From Asterias rubens (taxonomy: Eukaryota > Echinodermata > Asteroidea > Forcipulatida > Asteriidae), in NCBI RefSeq assembly GCF_902459465.1, contig NW_022985740.1:1-64000 (forward strand): DNA of 64,000 nucleotides, written 5' to 3'. The notes beneath the pieces are model-generated. The model made no database searches, had not been told where the DNA came from, and worked only from the letters and a program-made list of their open reading frames with translations. A program made the translations under genes and the position numbers. Below are positions 53,626-64,000 of this stretch, one piece after another (position 1 is the first letter of the stretch; the number at the start of each line of letters is the position of its first letter).

Positions 53626-56156
53626 ATGGACGTTCAGTGTGGACATTGCTGGCGTTGTGAAGTTCAACTGGAACAGACCATTCAATGCCCCGATTGCAAG
53701 ATGGCAGAGTATTGTAGCACAACATGTGAACACAGAGACAGAGTTAGACATAGGAGTAGAGAGTGCCCGTTATTTGGAACAAGATCATGCAACAAATGCA
53801 AAAAGAAGGGTACAATGAAAGAGGTATGTCTGCTTTAATTTCCATCATTATCCCCTAATCATTTACAAAAAAGGCAATTTACATATAATGCTCTGTTGAT
53901 TTTGTTGCAAAAGAGAGGAATCATTCTCTAAATGTATTGTAAAACGAAACTTGGCAAACTGTTTTACTATGTTTCTTACTAAAGGCAGTGGACACTATTA
54001 GTAATTACTCAAAATAATTATTATCATAAAACCTCACTTGGTAATGAGTAATGGGGAGAGATGTTGATAGTATAAAACATTGTGAGAAAGGGCTCCCTCT
54101 GAAGTGACAAAGTTTTTGAGAAAGACGTAATTTTCCATAAATTTGATTTCGAGACCTCAAGTTTAGAATTTGAGGTCTCGAAATCAAGCATCTGAAAGCA
54201 CACAACTTCGTCTGACAAGGGTTTTTTGTTTTTTCATAGTTATCTCGCAACTTTGACGACCAATTGAGCTTGAATGTTCACAGGTGTGTTATTTTATGTT
54301 AATGTTAAGATACAAAAAGTGAGAAGACTGGTCTTTGACAATTACCAATAGTGTCCACTGTTTTTAAGAAATGTTGTTGTCTCTTGCACAAAAACTAGGA
54401 GGAGGATTCATAACAAAGAGATTTAAAATTACACATGGAAAAGTAACAAATTCTCTAACAAAGAGTTGATATATTTTATTCTGCTATAATGTCTTTTCAG
54501 TGTGCACGTTGCAACTATGCATGGTACTGTAACAGAGAGTGTCAAACAAGTGATTGGGCCAATCATAAGGCGGAATGCAAGGAGACAAAGGCAACAAATA
54601 AAAAATTAGCAGCTCTTTTAAGAGAAGAATACACTTCAATGCGTACTGACAGACTTGATAATTTCCCTTATTATTTTGGAAACTGCATTGCTAAAGACTT
54701 CTTGCAACTTGCTAACAATGAATGGTCTGATGGGTCAATAAAGGAAACTGACAGGGATTTTCATATATTGTCAGCTGGTTGCGGAGACTTACGCAACACT
54801 GTCTTGACAGCAGCTTCCCTCCCTGCCAGGTACCAGGGAAGTCTTTACATCACTCTCAATGACTTTGACCCTTTTGTCATGGCAAGGAATGTCTTGTTTC
54901 TCTTTATGTTGGTTCGGTTTGCAGACACTGAGGGAATTGAGAGCAGTCTGACTACCATCTGGTACTCAGTTCACATTACAAAGAAAGAGTATGACTTGAT
55001 CAAGACCAGCTTGGATGAGCTCATTCAGATGACCCCTGAAGGTCTCCAAGAGGTCACTCAAGGGTTGGTCAAAGTTCAAGGTGAAGATCTTGCAGTCATG
55101 AGTCAAGTTTGGGACGAATGGAGATCACTTGAATGCCAACGAGGGAAACGATCCTCAATCAATCTCAGAAAACAAAGACAAACTGTACTTGATAAATCGA
55201 AAAAAGAAATTGAACAAGAGCATGGTAAGGGCCAAGTATTACGTTATACAAATCATTTAGAGTCATCCAGTGCTGAAAAGCAATTTGAAGAATGGTTTGA
55301 CCATGGGATGTTCCTCCCCAAAAAAGAAAAACAAGAACTAATGTCATATGATAATCCGACACTAACAGGGCGTGAAGCTGATCTCCCAATCACTAAAAAG
55401 CAGAGCCCAAAGGATTATGCCTTTGTGTACTGTATCAGCACGTTTTTCCATCCCTTCAGAGTGTGGGATTGCTTGAGAGTGAGGGAGTCTGAGACCAGAC
55501 CCTACCCAACCCCTATGGAAATGTACCACAATTATATCACAAAACTACTAAAGAAGGTAAAAAGTTTCATCCAGAATGGAAGACTTTTTATTCAAGTCTC
55601 ACTGGCCAATTGTATGGACTTTCCTTCAGTACATAATGCTCTGAAGATGCCAAACTATGATCGTATCTTCACATCCAATATTGCCGACTATGTTGGGTTT
55701 GCCAAGCTCCTGCAAGACTTCAAACCACTTCTTAATTCTAGTAATCACTACTCAGTACTTATTACTGAGACAATGAACTGGGCAGATTTTATACATGAAC
55801 CTAAGGACACAACAGACTATAAACCTTGCATGAAATCATACTGCCTGGATACAGACCGGGATTATAATGACCTTAACACTGGACCTTTCATCTGGATGGA
55901 ATACTTTGATAATTCCCCTATCTTTCTTGCATATCTGCGTGCACAAATCATGGCAGGGGGTGTTGGGGTGCAGCCATTGACTTATTTGCCATCATTTGGT
56001 GAAGTGATGAAGTACAATGGCCTAGAAATGCGTGACTTTCGTAAGAAGCTGAATCGTCTTGTCCCATTTCATCATCGAGTGAATAATCGTGATTTGACCC
56101 TGATCAATGTAACAGACAGAGCAGTGGAGTGGTGTCTGCCACATTCTGATGGCTAA
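53626..56156 (+). CDS. U8: two-MYND-finger DUF4470 family protein, class A, intact
   Basis: Exons join(53626-53823, 54501-56156) give 617 residues. It is the only class A unit with an open frame. Both fingers are complete (C8 to C47; C55, C58, C67, C70, C76, C80, H88, C92), and residue 5 is Cys (VQCGHCW) where others have Arg. The core has SAGCGDLRN and NDFDPFVMARN. The C-terminal half has KMPNYDRIFTSNIADYVGFA and a HEPKDTTDYKPCMK variable segment after TETMNW. It then switches to a VQPLTYLPSFGEV stretch close to class B before ending with class A NNRDLTLI and LPHSDG. The intron carries MITE family 1 and the 3' flank equals that of U1. It is probably the functional source type of U1 and U5. 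The function is unknown. Confidence 0.9.
53981..54367. mobile_element. MITE family 1, copy in U8 intron
   Basis: The same position as in U1 and U5; the first TT of the left TTAA is lost. Confidence 0.83.
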
Positions 56157-56272
56157 GTTCAAAGAAGTTTGACATTTAACTTAGATCGATATCTAATCTA
56201 ATCTAATCAGGTGCATGGACAATGTAGATCTAACTTGACTCACATAACTGTCAAGGAATATTTAATGAGGAT

Positions 56273-56630
56273 TTGAAGCCATTGGACCCTTTCTGTACAG
56301 AAAAAAAAAATTCACAGATTTACAAATAACTTACAGGGTTTACAGAAGGTAGTGGTGAAAGACTTCTTTTGAAATATTATTCCATGAAATGCTTTACTTT
56401 TTGAGAAAACAGTCAAACAATATCAATTCTCGTATGGATTTATTTTAAACACATGTCATGACACGGTGAAACGTGCGGATACAAGGGTGGGTTTTCCCGT
56501 TATTTTCTCCCGACTCCGATGACCGATTGAGCCTAAATTTTCACAGGATTGTTATTTGATATAGAAGTTGTGATACACAAAGTGTGGGCCTTGGACAATA
56601 CTGTTTACCGAAAGTGTCCAATGGCTTTAA
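56273..56630. mobile_element. MITE family 2, copy e
   Basis: Left end TTGAAGCCATTGGACCCTTT, right end AAAGTGTCCAATGGCTTTAA. The left TTGA instead of TTAA resembles the empty site near 8636. Confidence 0.83.
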
Positions 56631-58926
56631 GTGGTAAATGTGGATTGAAGTAGTTTTTAGCTTTAAATATAGATATAGAGCTTGTAAGCGCTTAGCACAC
56701 AAATCAAATTGTGTTTCCATCCAAAAGCCTCAAAAGTATGCATGGCACCTGGGTCTTTTTTTCCATTCAGTCACATGCAAGTTAAAATTTCAGCCAGCTA
56801 ATTGTTTGATTGTTTTGGGGGTTTTACTAAGAAGCATTTGTGTGTTTGATTGTTTTTCAGTTGATTGCTCAACTGTTTTGGGTGTTTTCGAAGCATTTTA
56901 TTGTTTTATACAAAATGTTTAAAGGCAAAGTATACTTTTGAAAAGTAAACTTTGCTATTAAATATTTTGTAACAATAACATCAAAGTCTTATATAGTGCA
57001 CGTATCTACCAAACAAGGTACTCAAGGCGCTGAGTATATACAAACTTTCAGAAAGATAGGTTATTGCAGTGATGAATAGCAATATCAAATCATTCCTGTA
57101 CATTAGTTGAAAGAACTTGATTCATTACTGTTAGCTTAAGTTACAAACACTGCTTGTATGTAAGTAAATACATGTATTAACGCTTTATTTGGAATAAACA
57201 AAGAATTTTGTAAGAATGTGTAAAAAAGAATGCATCATGTACAATAAAAATAAAAGCTGATCAAAGAATTAATACATTGCAGCTGTTACAATTTTGTGAC
57301 AATTGTGCCATTCCATCTTGTTCACCAAAAGTGTATATGCATATATATTAAAACAATATTCATAAATACCAAGGATCCATTCTGTATGGTCGAGAGGAGA
57401 TCACATGGGCATGTTTAAATGTGTGAAATAAACATTGTGAGAAGTGTTTCAACATAATGCGTGGCATGCAAGAATTTACAGGTGCTTATACTATGCTTCA
57501 TGCCATCAATACAAACTGGTACTCTGTACTTGGTAAGCATCGAGTATCACATTTAATTTGACCAATTTCAAAGTGGTGCCCAAGGATGCGACAGAAAATG
57601 AAATTGTACAGTTTTTTTTTTTTTTGGGGGGGAGGGGGGGATTTTCTATCATTACCACACTTTTTAATAAAAAGAACAATTATGAATGGAAATAAAAAGT
57701 GGTGCCACAGTACTTACTAGCCGTTTAAGAACCTGCAGGCTCATGGCTAGGGATAAAGGAACTTGCCTTCAACTTGGTCCGTTATGAAATGGCTATGACC
57801 CTGTTGTTTTAAATGGTTTGAACCCCACTCTTTTATTACCATATTAAACAAAAATAAGATCAAATGGGAACTGTTTTGCAACCCTAGGTGGCAGCAGACT
57901 TACCAGGTGAATCCATTGTTCTAGACAAATATATAAGCATGCTCAGAACTACATAAACAATGGAAGTTTACCCAGTAAATCCGCTGCCCTCTACCATCTC
58001 AAATTAACATTCAGCCTATCACAGAATTCTTTTTCAATTATACTAAAATTCAAAACGGCTATTGAGGATGGCTTCAAAACTGTTAAAATCATTTATTAAT
58101 TGCTGTGAACTACTTGTAAATGTATGTGCAGTACCCGGTAGGCCTTCTCCTAGTACTTTTCATACATTACACAGAACAGTGACCTTGAAAGTGCTAACTT
58201 TACTGCTGGAAAAAAACTTTGACAACAAAGTGAAAAATATGTTTGGTAACGGACAGTTACCCTTCTGTGGCCTACTTCGGAACCATAAGCCTTTTGAGGT
58301 ATGGCGGAAGTGATTTGGTTTGTGTGTAGCGCGCGCGTCACCCGCGGCGACTGATGCCACGCTCACCATGTTGGTGGGCAATAGGTTTACGTTCTATTTC
58401 TATGGTCAATAGACCAATCTAGGCACGCACCGGGCGCGCAAGTGTTGAGCACCAGTTCAACTTTTGTTGTTGTTGCTGGATTAAAAACATTGACAACAAA
58501 GTGAAAAATGTGTTTACTTCGAAACCATAGCTTGGCTTCAGCTACCACGTACGATCACTCAGTTATTTTGAAAACATGCCATTTTAGTATGGGACTTCAA
58601 ATAGGCAGGCAGAGCACTGCAGCCAGAGCCAAAGCCATATGTTTATATTATATTAAAAGCCATTGACTCCCAAAATGGTGCATCAAGATTATTGTGATGA
58701 TGACATCAGTTGAATGGGGTCAATGCGTATGCCACCCTTGGCTAGAGGTAAAAAAGAAGGCTGCTCCTGAAGTGTTTGAGTTACATTTGCTGGAAGTGTT
58801 CATGCCAGCTTCTAACTTCTTGTGTTTAACTTGATTATTCATATCTTGTGTTGTATTTCCTGTAAGTGAATTTGCTTCAATTTTGATTTGTGAATCAAAT
58901 TACTTTATTTTGTGGTTTTAAATACT

Positions 58927-59084
58927 GGAATAAAAGGGTAGCAACAAGTTCTTAATCGGCCTTTTAAAACCAACTGGGTCGTGGCCATGCGATAAAGGCC
59001 CAAGCCGTGGGCCTTTATCACACGGCCACAACCCTGCAAGGTTTTAAACGGCCGGTTAAGAATGAGTCACTACTCTTTTATTCC
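58927..59084. repeat. Long hairpin element, copy 2
   Basis: The same inverted arms as 6099-6255. Confidence 0.75.
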
Positions 59085-60251
59085 CATTCATGAATCCATG
59101 TGCGAGTCCTGGTACTGACAGCCCTAACTTTGCAAGCTTTGCTTCTAAATTGTCACGGTGTATGTAAGAATGACTGTTTAATGTATTTTGGTTTTTTTTC
59201 CTAATGAAGAGTTATTTACTAAGTGATCTTTGAACTACGGTGTAGTGTGTTTAGCTCAGTTTTTAGTCTATTTTTTTAATAGTTGGGACTGGTTTTTATT
59301 TTATTTTTTAGTTCAGATCAGTTTTGGGTATGCTTTAAGTTTGTTTTATAAGAATCATCTATTTGAATAAAAGTCTTTGAACAGCAGGAAATCAGAACAG
59401 ACAATAATTTTGTGTGCATCTGTAGTGTCGTTTAAGTTTACCCTCTGTTGAACTCTGTGTGAAACCACACCAAATATCCAGAGGCTGGATTATACAGCAT
59501 TATTATTATTATTTCATTTAACCACAGCATGCAAAGGAAGATCAAAATTTCTTTTGTGCCTTTACCTCCTAGAGTCAGGCAATGTTAAAATGCGGGATAC
59601 TTACATGATGAGATCATGTTTTAAACAAACGCCTTGCGTGCAGGAGCTAACTTACATGTATGCACAAAGCAGTCAATACATAGGCTGGTTGTCAAATTAA
59701 AAATCTGTTAGTATGCGCGCGCATGCACAGCCGTAGTTGTAGCATGCAGTTAGACCCTTCGCAAAACAGAGCCAGAGGAAGCGACAGAAAATGAAATTTA
59801 CAGGAAAGTTTTGAAGATTTTTTCATCATTATTACGCCTTTTAACATAAAGGGTTTTATGAATGGGAAATAAAGAGTAGTAATTCTGTATAACCGGACAT
59901 TTAAAACTTTGCAGGGTCATCGCTACAAGAGAGGAACTCACCTTTTGTCTGTTTAAAACTGCTGGTATAAGAATGAGTTCAAATGGAAACCTTTTCGCAA
60001 CACTAGGTGGCAGCAGACTTATCAGGTAAATCCATTATTCTAGACAGAGTGTGCACATGCTCAGAGCTACAGAAACAACGGAATACTACCTGGTATGTCT
60101 CCTGCCAGGTACCGTCCCAAAGTTACATTGAGCCTAGCAGAGAAACTATTTTAAATTATATTTCAAATTGTCTAAATCACTGCCTCAATAAATTCAAATG
60201 TATTTTCCTGAAGTGGATTTCTTAAAAAAGAAAGAAAGAACAAATTATTTG

Positions 60252-60365
60252 AGCGTTCAGGTTTTTCGAGGACATTGCTGGCTTTGTAAGGTTTATGTTG
60301 AACAGACCATTCATCATCCTGATTGCGGAGATGTGCAATTCAGTGTCTTAACTGCAACATGTCTT
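60252..60365 (+). pseudogene. Relic of family exon 1
   Basis: It reads VFRGHCWLCKVYVEQTIHHP then DC, a damaged first MYND finger without an ATG, equal to 7328-7445. The later ligands are lost. The rest of the gene is absent here. Confidence 0.72.
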
Positions 60366-60425
60366 TCATTAATTTGCGTACAGTTTAAAACCAAAGGTCA
60401 TTACCAGATAAAATTGATCCTTTGC

Positions 60426-60429
60426 ATAT
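60426..60429. repeat. Target-site duplication ATAT, left
   Basis: Repeated at 60993-60996. The empty site near 38680-38690 reads TTGCATATGAATCC. Confidence 0.65.
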
Positions 60430-60992
60430 GGGCAATTCCATGGTCAGTCGCATTACACTTTTCTGTGTCATTTTTTGATCTTGGTGCTAATAGTTCTATG
60501 TGAGATACTATTTCCACTAAGTTTAAAGACTGATTTGTACTTGACACCCATGGCTTTGAATTGATGATATTAGAAATGTTGTGGGCTTTGTGCTCTGGGT
60601 GTTATAACATTGTAAAAAGCGGTCAGTCGCATTACACAAAAAGAACATGGTAAAAAATACACTAGTTACAATTCAAAAGTTTCCTCTAACTAAACTCTTA
60701 TACATGAGTATCCAACAGGATACTTATAAATGGTCAGGAACTTGAACTTTTAGGAATACATGGGAAAACCATGGTCAGTCGCATTACCGTCAGTCGCATT
60801 ACAGTTTTCCAGACAATGTAGCCACGCCTACAGCCCAAGCTGAGTTCTTATTTGGCAAAATTGGGTTCATTCCTTGTCAACAACTAAAAAATAAACTGGT
60901 TTCATATGTTACCTATAACTTCTAAGTGGAAAGAAAGTTGTGACAAAAATTTTATTTTTTGGTGTCATGTCCATGTTTGCTTGGAATTGCCC
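60430..60992. mobile_element. TIR element with four internal GTCAGTCGCATTAC repeats
   Basis: Ends GGGCAATTCCA and TGGAATTGCCC, a perfect 11-bp inversion, bound 563 bp flanked by ATAT on both sides. The equivalent U6 upstream sequence lacks the element and has one ATAT. Inside, GTCAGTCGCATTAC occurs at 60443, 60622, 60774 and 60789 in the same orientation. There is no coding domain. A left-tip remnant remains at 7509. Confidence 0.78.
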
Positions 60993-61190
60993 ATATGAAT
61001 CCTTTATGCAACTTGATCAAACACTTCAAAGTGTATTTCACATCTGGGAACTTCCCTTCACATTGCAAATACATTTATGCATTGTTAATAATTAGATCTC
61101 TGACACTTAGATCCGCTATCCTCACAAAACAAATAGAGAGTTCTTCACACTTGACAAAACATTTTTGTGTGTGCAAGGCAGTGGCAACAG
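60993..61190 (+). promoter_or_regulatory. U9 upstream region and leader exon (second leader type)
   Basis: It matches 38684-38867 before U6 and ends at donor ACAG/GTAAGA (GT at 61191). No core promoter was identified. Confidence 0.45.
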
Positions 61191-61936
61191 GTAAGATCAA
61201 GGTCTAATTTTTGCAGCAATGTATTTAATGTAGACGGAGACAGAACATATCACAGTGATAACCGGACAGAGCTGATGTAGGATCCCTTTGTGGATTTACT
61301 CCAAAGAACTACCGTTAGTGGTTATTTTAAAGGGTGAGTTTCACTGTAATCTAAAATTGATTATGGCTAACAACTTGTCTCTAGTCCCACGAAGTGACCT
61401 ATCTTTAAAAAAAAAAATTATAAAAACTGTTAACATAATCCTTCATGTTAACATTTTTAGCAAGCTGGTTTATACTAACTGAGAATGCGATGCGAATTTG
61501 ACGTGAATTTGACCTCACAACTCTATTTTCGCAGCGATATTGGCAAGAGAATTGAGCGCACCGCAACTGCTGCGAATTATTCGTTGCGAATATGTGACGT
61601 CAACATTCATATTGCATTCGCAGGAAGTATGAACCAGGCTTTATACGCAATAATTTTGTGTTCCTACGAAGTAATCTATCATAACACGTCCTTTCACTTA
61701 TGACTTACTAGTGCTACAGTACAGTTCGAAACTCGCATGTTTGACTTTCGTGTTTTCATGAAGTGACATATCTGTCAGATATATTGAAGTGTAGTGTTTC
61801 CATTAAGTGCAAGTGACTATGTGAGTGCATTGGAGTCTCTCTATTTACAAAGTCTAGGGGGGAAAAAAATATATAAAAAAATCAACATTATTTGAGTGAT
61901 TAATTATGTTCATTTTGTTTCTCTCTTGTATGTTAG
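61191..61936 (+). other. U9 leader intron
   Basis: Donor GTAAGA, acceptor TTGTATGTTAG ending 61936, 8 nt before the ATG. It shares its sequence with the U6 leader intron, with an insertion of about 170 bp near 61470-61640. Confidence 0.5.
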
Positions 61937-62190
61937 AAACAAACATGGATGTTCAGCGAGGACATTGCTGGCGCTGCGAAGTTCAACTGGAACAGACCGT
62001 TCACTGTCCTGATTGCAAGATGGCAACGTATTGTAGCTCAATATGTGAACACAGAGACAGAGAAAGACATAGGAGTAGAGAGTGCCCGTTATTTGCAATA
62101 AATGCAATAAGGAGGGTATCATGAAAGAGGTATGTCTGCTCAAACCTCTATCCGCACTTCTTATTTTAAAAAGAAAATTAATAACATTGC

Positions 62191-62350
62191 TTAAAGCCAT
62201 TGGACCCTTTCGGTAAACAGTATTGTCCAAGGCCCACACTTCGTGTATCACAACTTATATATAAAATAACAAACCTGTGAAAATTTAGGCTCAATTGGTC
62301 ATCAGAGTCGGGAGAAAATTAACGGGAAAACCCACCCTTGTTTCCGCACG
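62191..62350 (-). mobile_element. MITE family 2, copy f, truncated and inverted
   Basis: TTAAAGCCATTGGACCCTTT followed by GGTAAACAGTATTGTCCAAG and the complement of the usual right half (CACAACTT, GGGAAAACCCACCCTTGTTT). It breaks off at about 62350. Confidence 0.8.
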
Positions 62351-62713
62351 GATATGACTCCTGGCCAATTAAAACTGTGGTTTATCTCTGCATTTCTCAT
62401 GAACAAGCTCCTTTTCAACACCCATGTTAGGCCATGAATACTATTCTTTACATCTATTCTTGATAATCTTATAGTCTTATCTGAAGGCAAAACAAAATAC
62501 ACTCTTCGAGTAAATGTAAATATAGCTTTAAAAACAATGAAATTATCACATAAAAGCTTATAAAATGTAACATTTTACTGTTCAATTTTTTTTAATCTAA
62601 AAAGTCATGGTTTCCAAGAGGATGCACCAGGGTGAGGGGGGGCAAGTTCATTAACTGGGCGTACACATTGAGTAAGCTAGGGAAGGGTGGTCAACACCTG
62701 ACCATCCCGCTGT

Positions 62714-62732
62714 CCATTATTATTATTATTAA

Positions 62733-62776
<44 letters not shown>

Positions 62777-62818
62777 GCAACGACAACGACAACGACAACG
62801 ACAACAACAACAACAACA
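62714..62818. repeat. ATT / ACAACG microsatellite
   Basis: (ATT)n followed by about a dozen ACAACG-type units and ACA repeats, ending 60 bp before the U9 long exon. Open frames across it on both strands are repeat artefacts. Confidence 0.95.
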
Positions 62819-64000
62819 TGCGTTTTATTTACACAAAGTGTTAACCCATATACAAGCAATCATTCGTTTATTCTTTCCAGTGTGGAGGCTGCAACAACGC
62901 ATGGTACTGTAACAAGGATTGCCAGAGAAGTGATTGGGCAAATCATAAGTCGTCATGCGACAAAACAAAGGCAGCTATAGTGACAGTTGCAGCTCAATTA
63001 AGGGAGTTATATTGTACAATGCAAACGGACACACTTGGTGGTTCCCCTTATTATTTTGGAAACACTATTGCCGAAGACTTCCTTCAACTTGACAATAATG
63101 AATGGTCTGATGGGTCCATGAAGAAAACTGACTTGAACAGGGATTATCATATTTTGTCAGCTGGTTGCGGAGACTTACGCAACACTGTCTTGACAGCAGC
63201 TTCCCTTCCTGCCAGGTACCAGGGAAGTCTTTACATCACTCTCAATGACTTTGACCCTTTTGTCATGGCAAGGAATGTCTTGTTTCTCTTTATGTTGGTT
63301 CGGTTTGCAGACACTGAGGGAATTGAGAGCAGTCTGACTACCATCTGGTACTCAGTTCACATTACAAAGAAAGAGTATGACCTGATCAAGACCAGCTTGG
63401 ATGAGCTCATTCAGATGACCCCTCAAAGTCTCACAGAGGTCACTCAAGGGTTGGTCAAAGTTCAAGGTAAAGATCTTGCAGACATGAGTCAAGTTTGGGA
63501 CAAATGGAGATCACTAGAATGCCAACGAAAGAAACAATCCTCAATTAATCTCAGAAAACAAAGACAAACTGCGTTTGAGAAATTTAAACAGCAGCATGGG
63601 GAGGGCGTTAAGCATTGCTATACAAATCTTTCACAGTCACCTGCTAGTAAAAAGCAAACTGAAAAATGGTTTGACCATGGGTTATTCCTCCCCAAAGAGA
63701 CAAAACATATAGCAGTGACATTTGATAACCCAACCCTAACAGGACGTAAAGCTGTAGCAGCTCCTGGTTACGATGTTGTACCTGTACCGTGGGCTGGCCC
63801 CAAAAAGCCAAAGGATTATGCCTTTGAGTACTGCATCAGACCAGATTCACATCCTTTCATAGTGTGGGATTGCTTGAGAGTGAGGGAGTCCGAGACCAGA
63901 CCCTACCCAACCCCCTATGGTGATGTATCACAACTACATCACAAAACTCCTCAAGAAGGTAAAAAGCTTCATCCAGAATGGAAGACTTTTTATTCAAGTG

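Larger units (their letters stand above)
56157..60251. repeat. 3' flank block of class A units (copy 3)
   Basis: It matches 3366-7327 in order, including MITE family 2 copy e (56273-56630), the palindrome (about 56925-56953), the G-tract near 57624 and the hairpin (58927-59084). Around 59190-59320 it keeps an uninterrupted version of the site where the solo LTR sits at 10892. No gene is seen. Confidence 0.7.
62130..62880 (+). other. U9 coding intron
   Basis: Donor GTATGT, acceptor TTCTTTCCAG. It contains an inverted partial MITE family 2 and a long (ACAACG)n tract. The stretch 62350-62700 has nothing recognised. Confidence 0.65.
61945..64000 (+). pseudogene. U9: MYND/DUF4470 family gene, frameshifted, C-to-A mosaic, cut by window end
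   Basis: Exon 1 spans 61945-62129 and exon 2 runs from 62881 past the window. Exon 1 lacks 13 bp (GAACAAGATCATG-type block) after CPLF. This removes the C55-C58 pair, shifts the frame and leads to a stop at 62122-62124. Exon 2 is open with a full second half-finger (C67-x2-C70, C76-x3-C80, H88-x3-C92), the core with SAGCGDLRN, and class C marks (KKQTEKWFDHGLFLPKE). At 63912-63916 five Cs stand where others have four, a +1 frameshift. Beyond it the nucleotides follow class A (KLLKKVKSFIQNGRLF in the original frame). The unit is therefore broken and recombinant. The one-base indel could be a sequencing error; the 13-bp loss is harder to dismiss. Confidence 0.8.

Noticed and set aside
62632-62859. 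Asp/Asn-rich and Val-rich frames
   Set aside because: They are translations of the ACAACG microsatellite.

Overview
The window is AT-rich animal nuclear DNA: intron-containing genes with GT-AG splice sites, many MITEs, SINE-like tRNA-derived repeats and retrotransposon pieces, and no bacterial gene organisation. The mobile-element repertoire and the two-finger MYND / DUF4470 protein resemble echinoderm, probably sea star (Asteroidea), sequence. That placement is inference from memory and was not tested by a search.

Almost everything here is one head-to-tail, all plus-strand array of a single gene family. Each unit has a non-coding leader exon ending in a GT donor, a short leader intron whose acceptor lies 8-9 nt before the ATG, a 66-codon first coding exon, a phase-0 intron of about 0.7-1.6 kb, and one long coding exon of about 550-580 codons. 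The protein has two N-terminal MYND-type zinc fingers, a near-invariant DUF4470-like core, and a C-terminal half with conserved blocks separated by variable segments. I name the units U1-U9 in order. U1 (785-3365) has two nonsense codons. U2 (16536-19701), U3 (24929-28071), U6 (39430-42957), U7 (47823-50964) and U8 (53626-56156) have open frames. U4 (28730-29286) is a 3' fragment. U5 (32812-35403) has one nonsense codon. U9 (61945 to the window edge) carries two frameshifts. Smaller relics lie at 7328-7609, 12917-12946, 21604-21803, 29609-29809, 44619-44795 and 60252-60365.

The units fall into three sequence classes, A (U1, U5, U8), B (U2, U6) and C (U3, U7, first part of U9), with clear mosaics (U4, U9, part of U8). 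Flanks are duplicated with the genes: 1-5500 matches 32022-37540, 53824-60430 matches the U1 3' side, and 21273-28725 matches 44316-51618. Shared and unshared insertions give a relative order of duplication.

Mobile elements fill the rest: two abundant TTAA-flanked MITE families, a THAP-containing TIR transposon (7647-8545), a solo LTR with a 5-bp target duplication (10892-12106), a 69-bp minisatellite (12954-13440), a Penelope-like 3' fragment with a GIY-YIG-type C-terminus (14480-15290, minus), tRNA-derived SINEs, a 5'-truncated RTE-type LINE with an open reading frame (19680-21271, minus), an L2/CR1-like LINE tail (30262-30779), and several TIR elements. Two insertions hit the 3' ends of the U2 and U6 reading frames and rewrote their C-termini.

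The most interesting system is the array itself: a locally duplicated, homogenised and partly pseudogenised MYND/DUF4470 family with a constant core and variable segments. Its function is unknown. Percent identities, dN/dS and expression could not be computed here.
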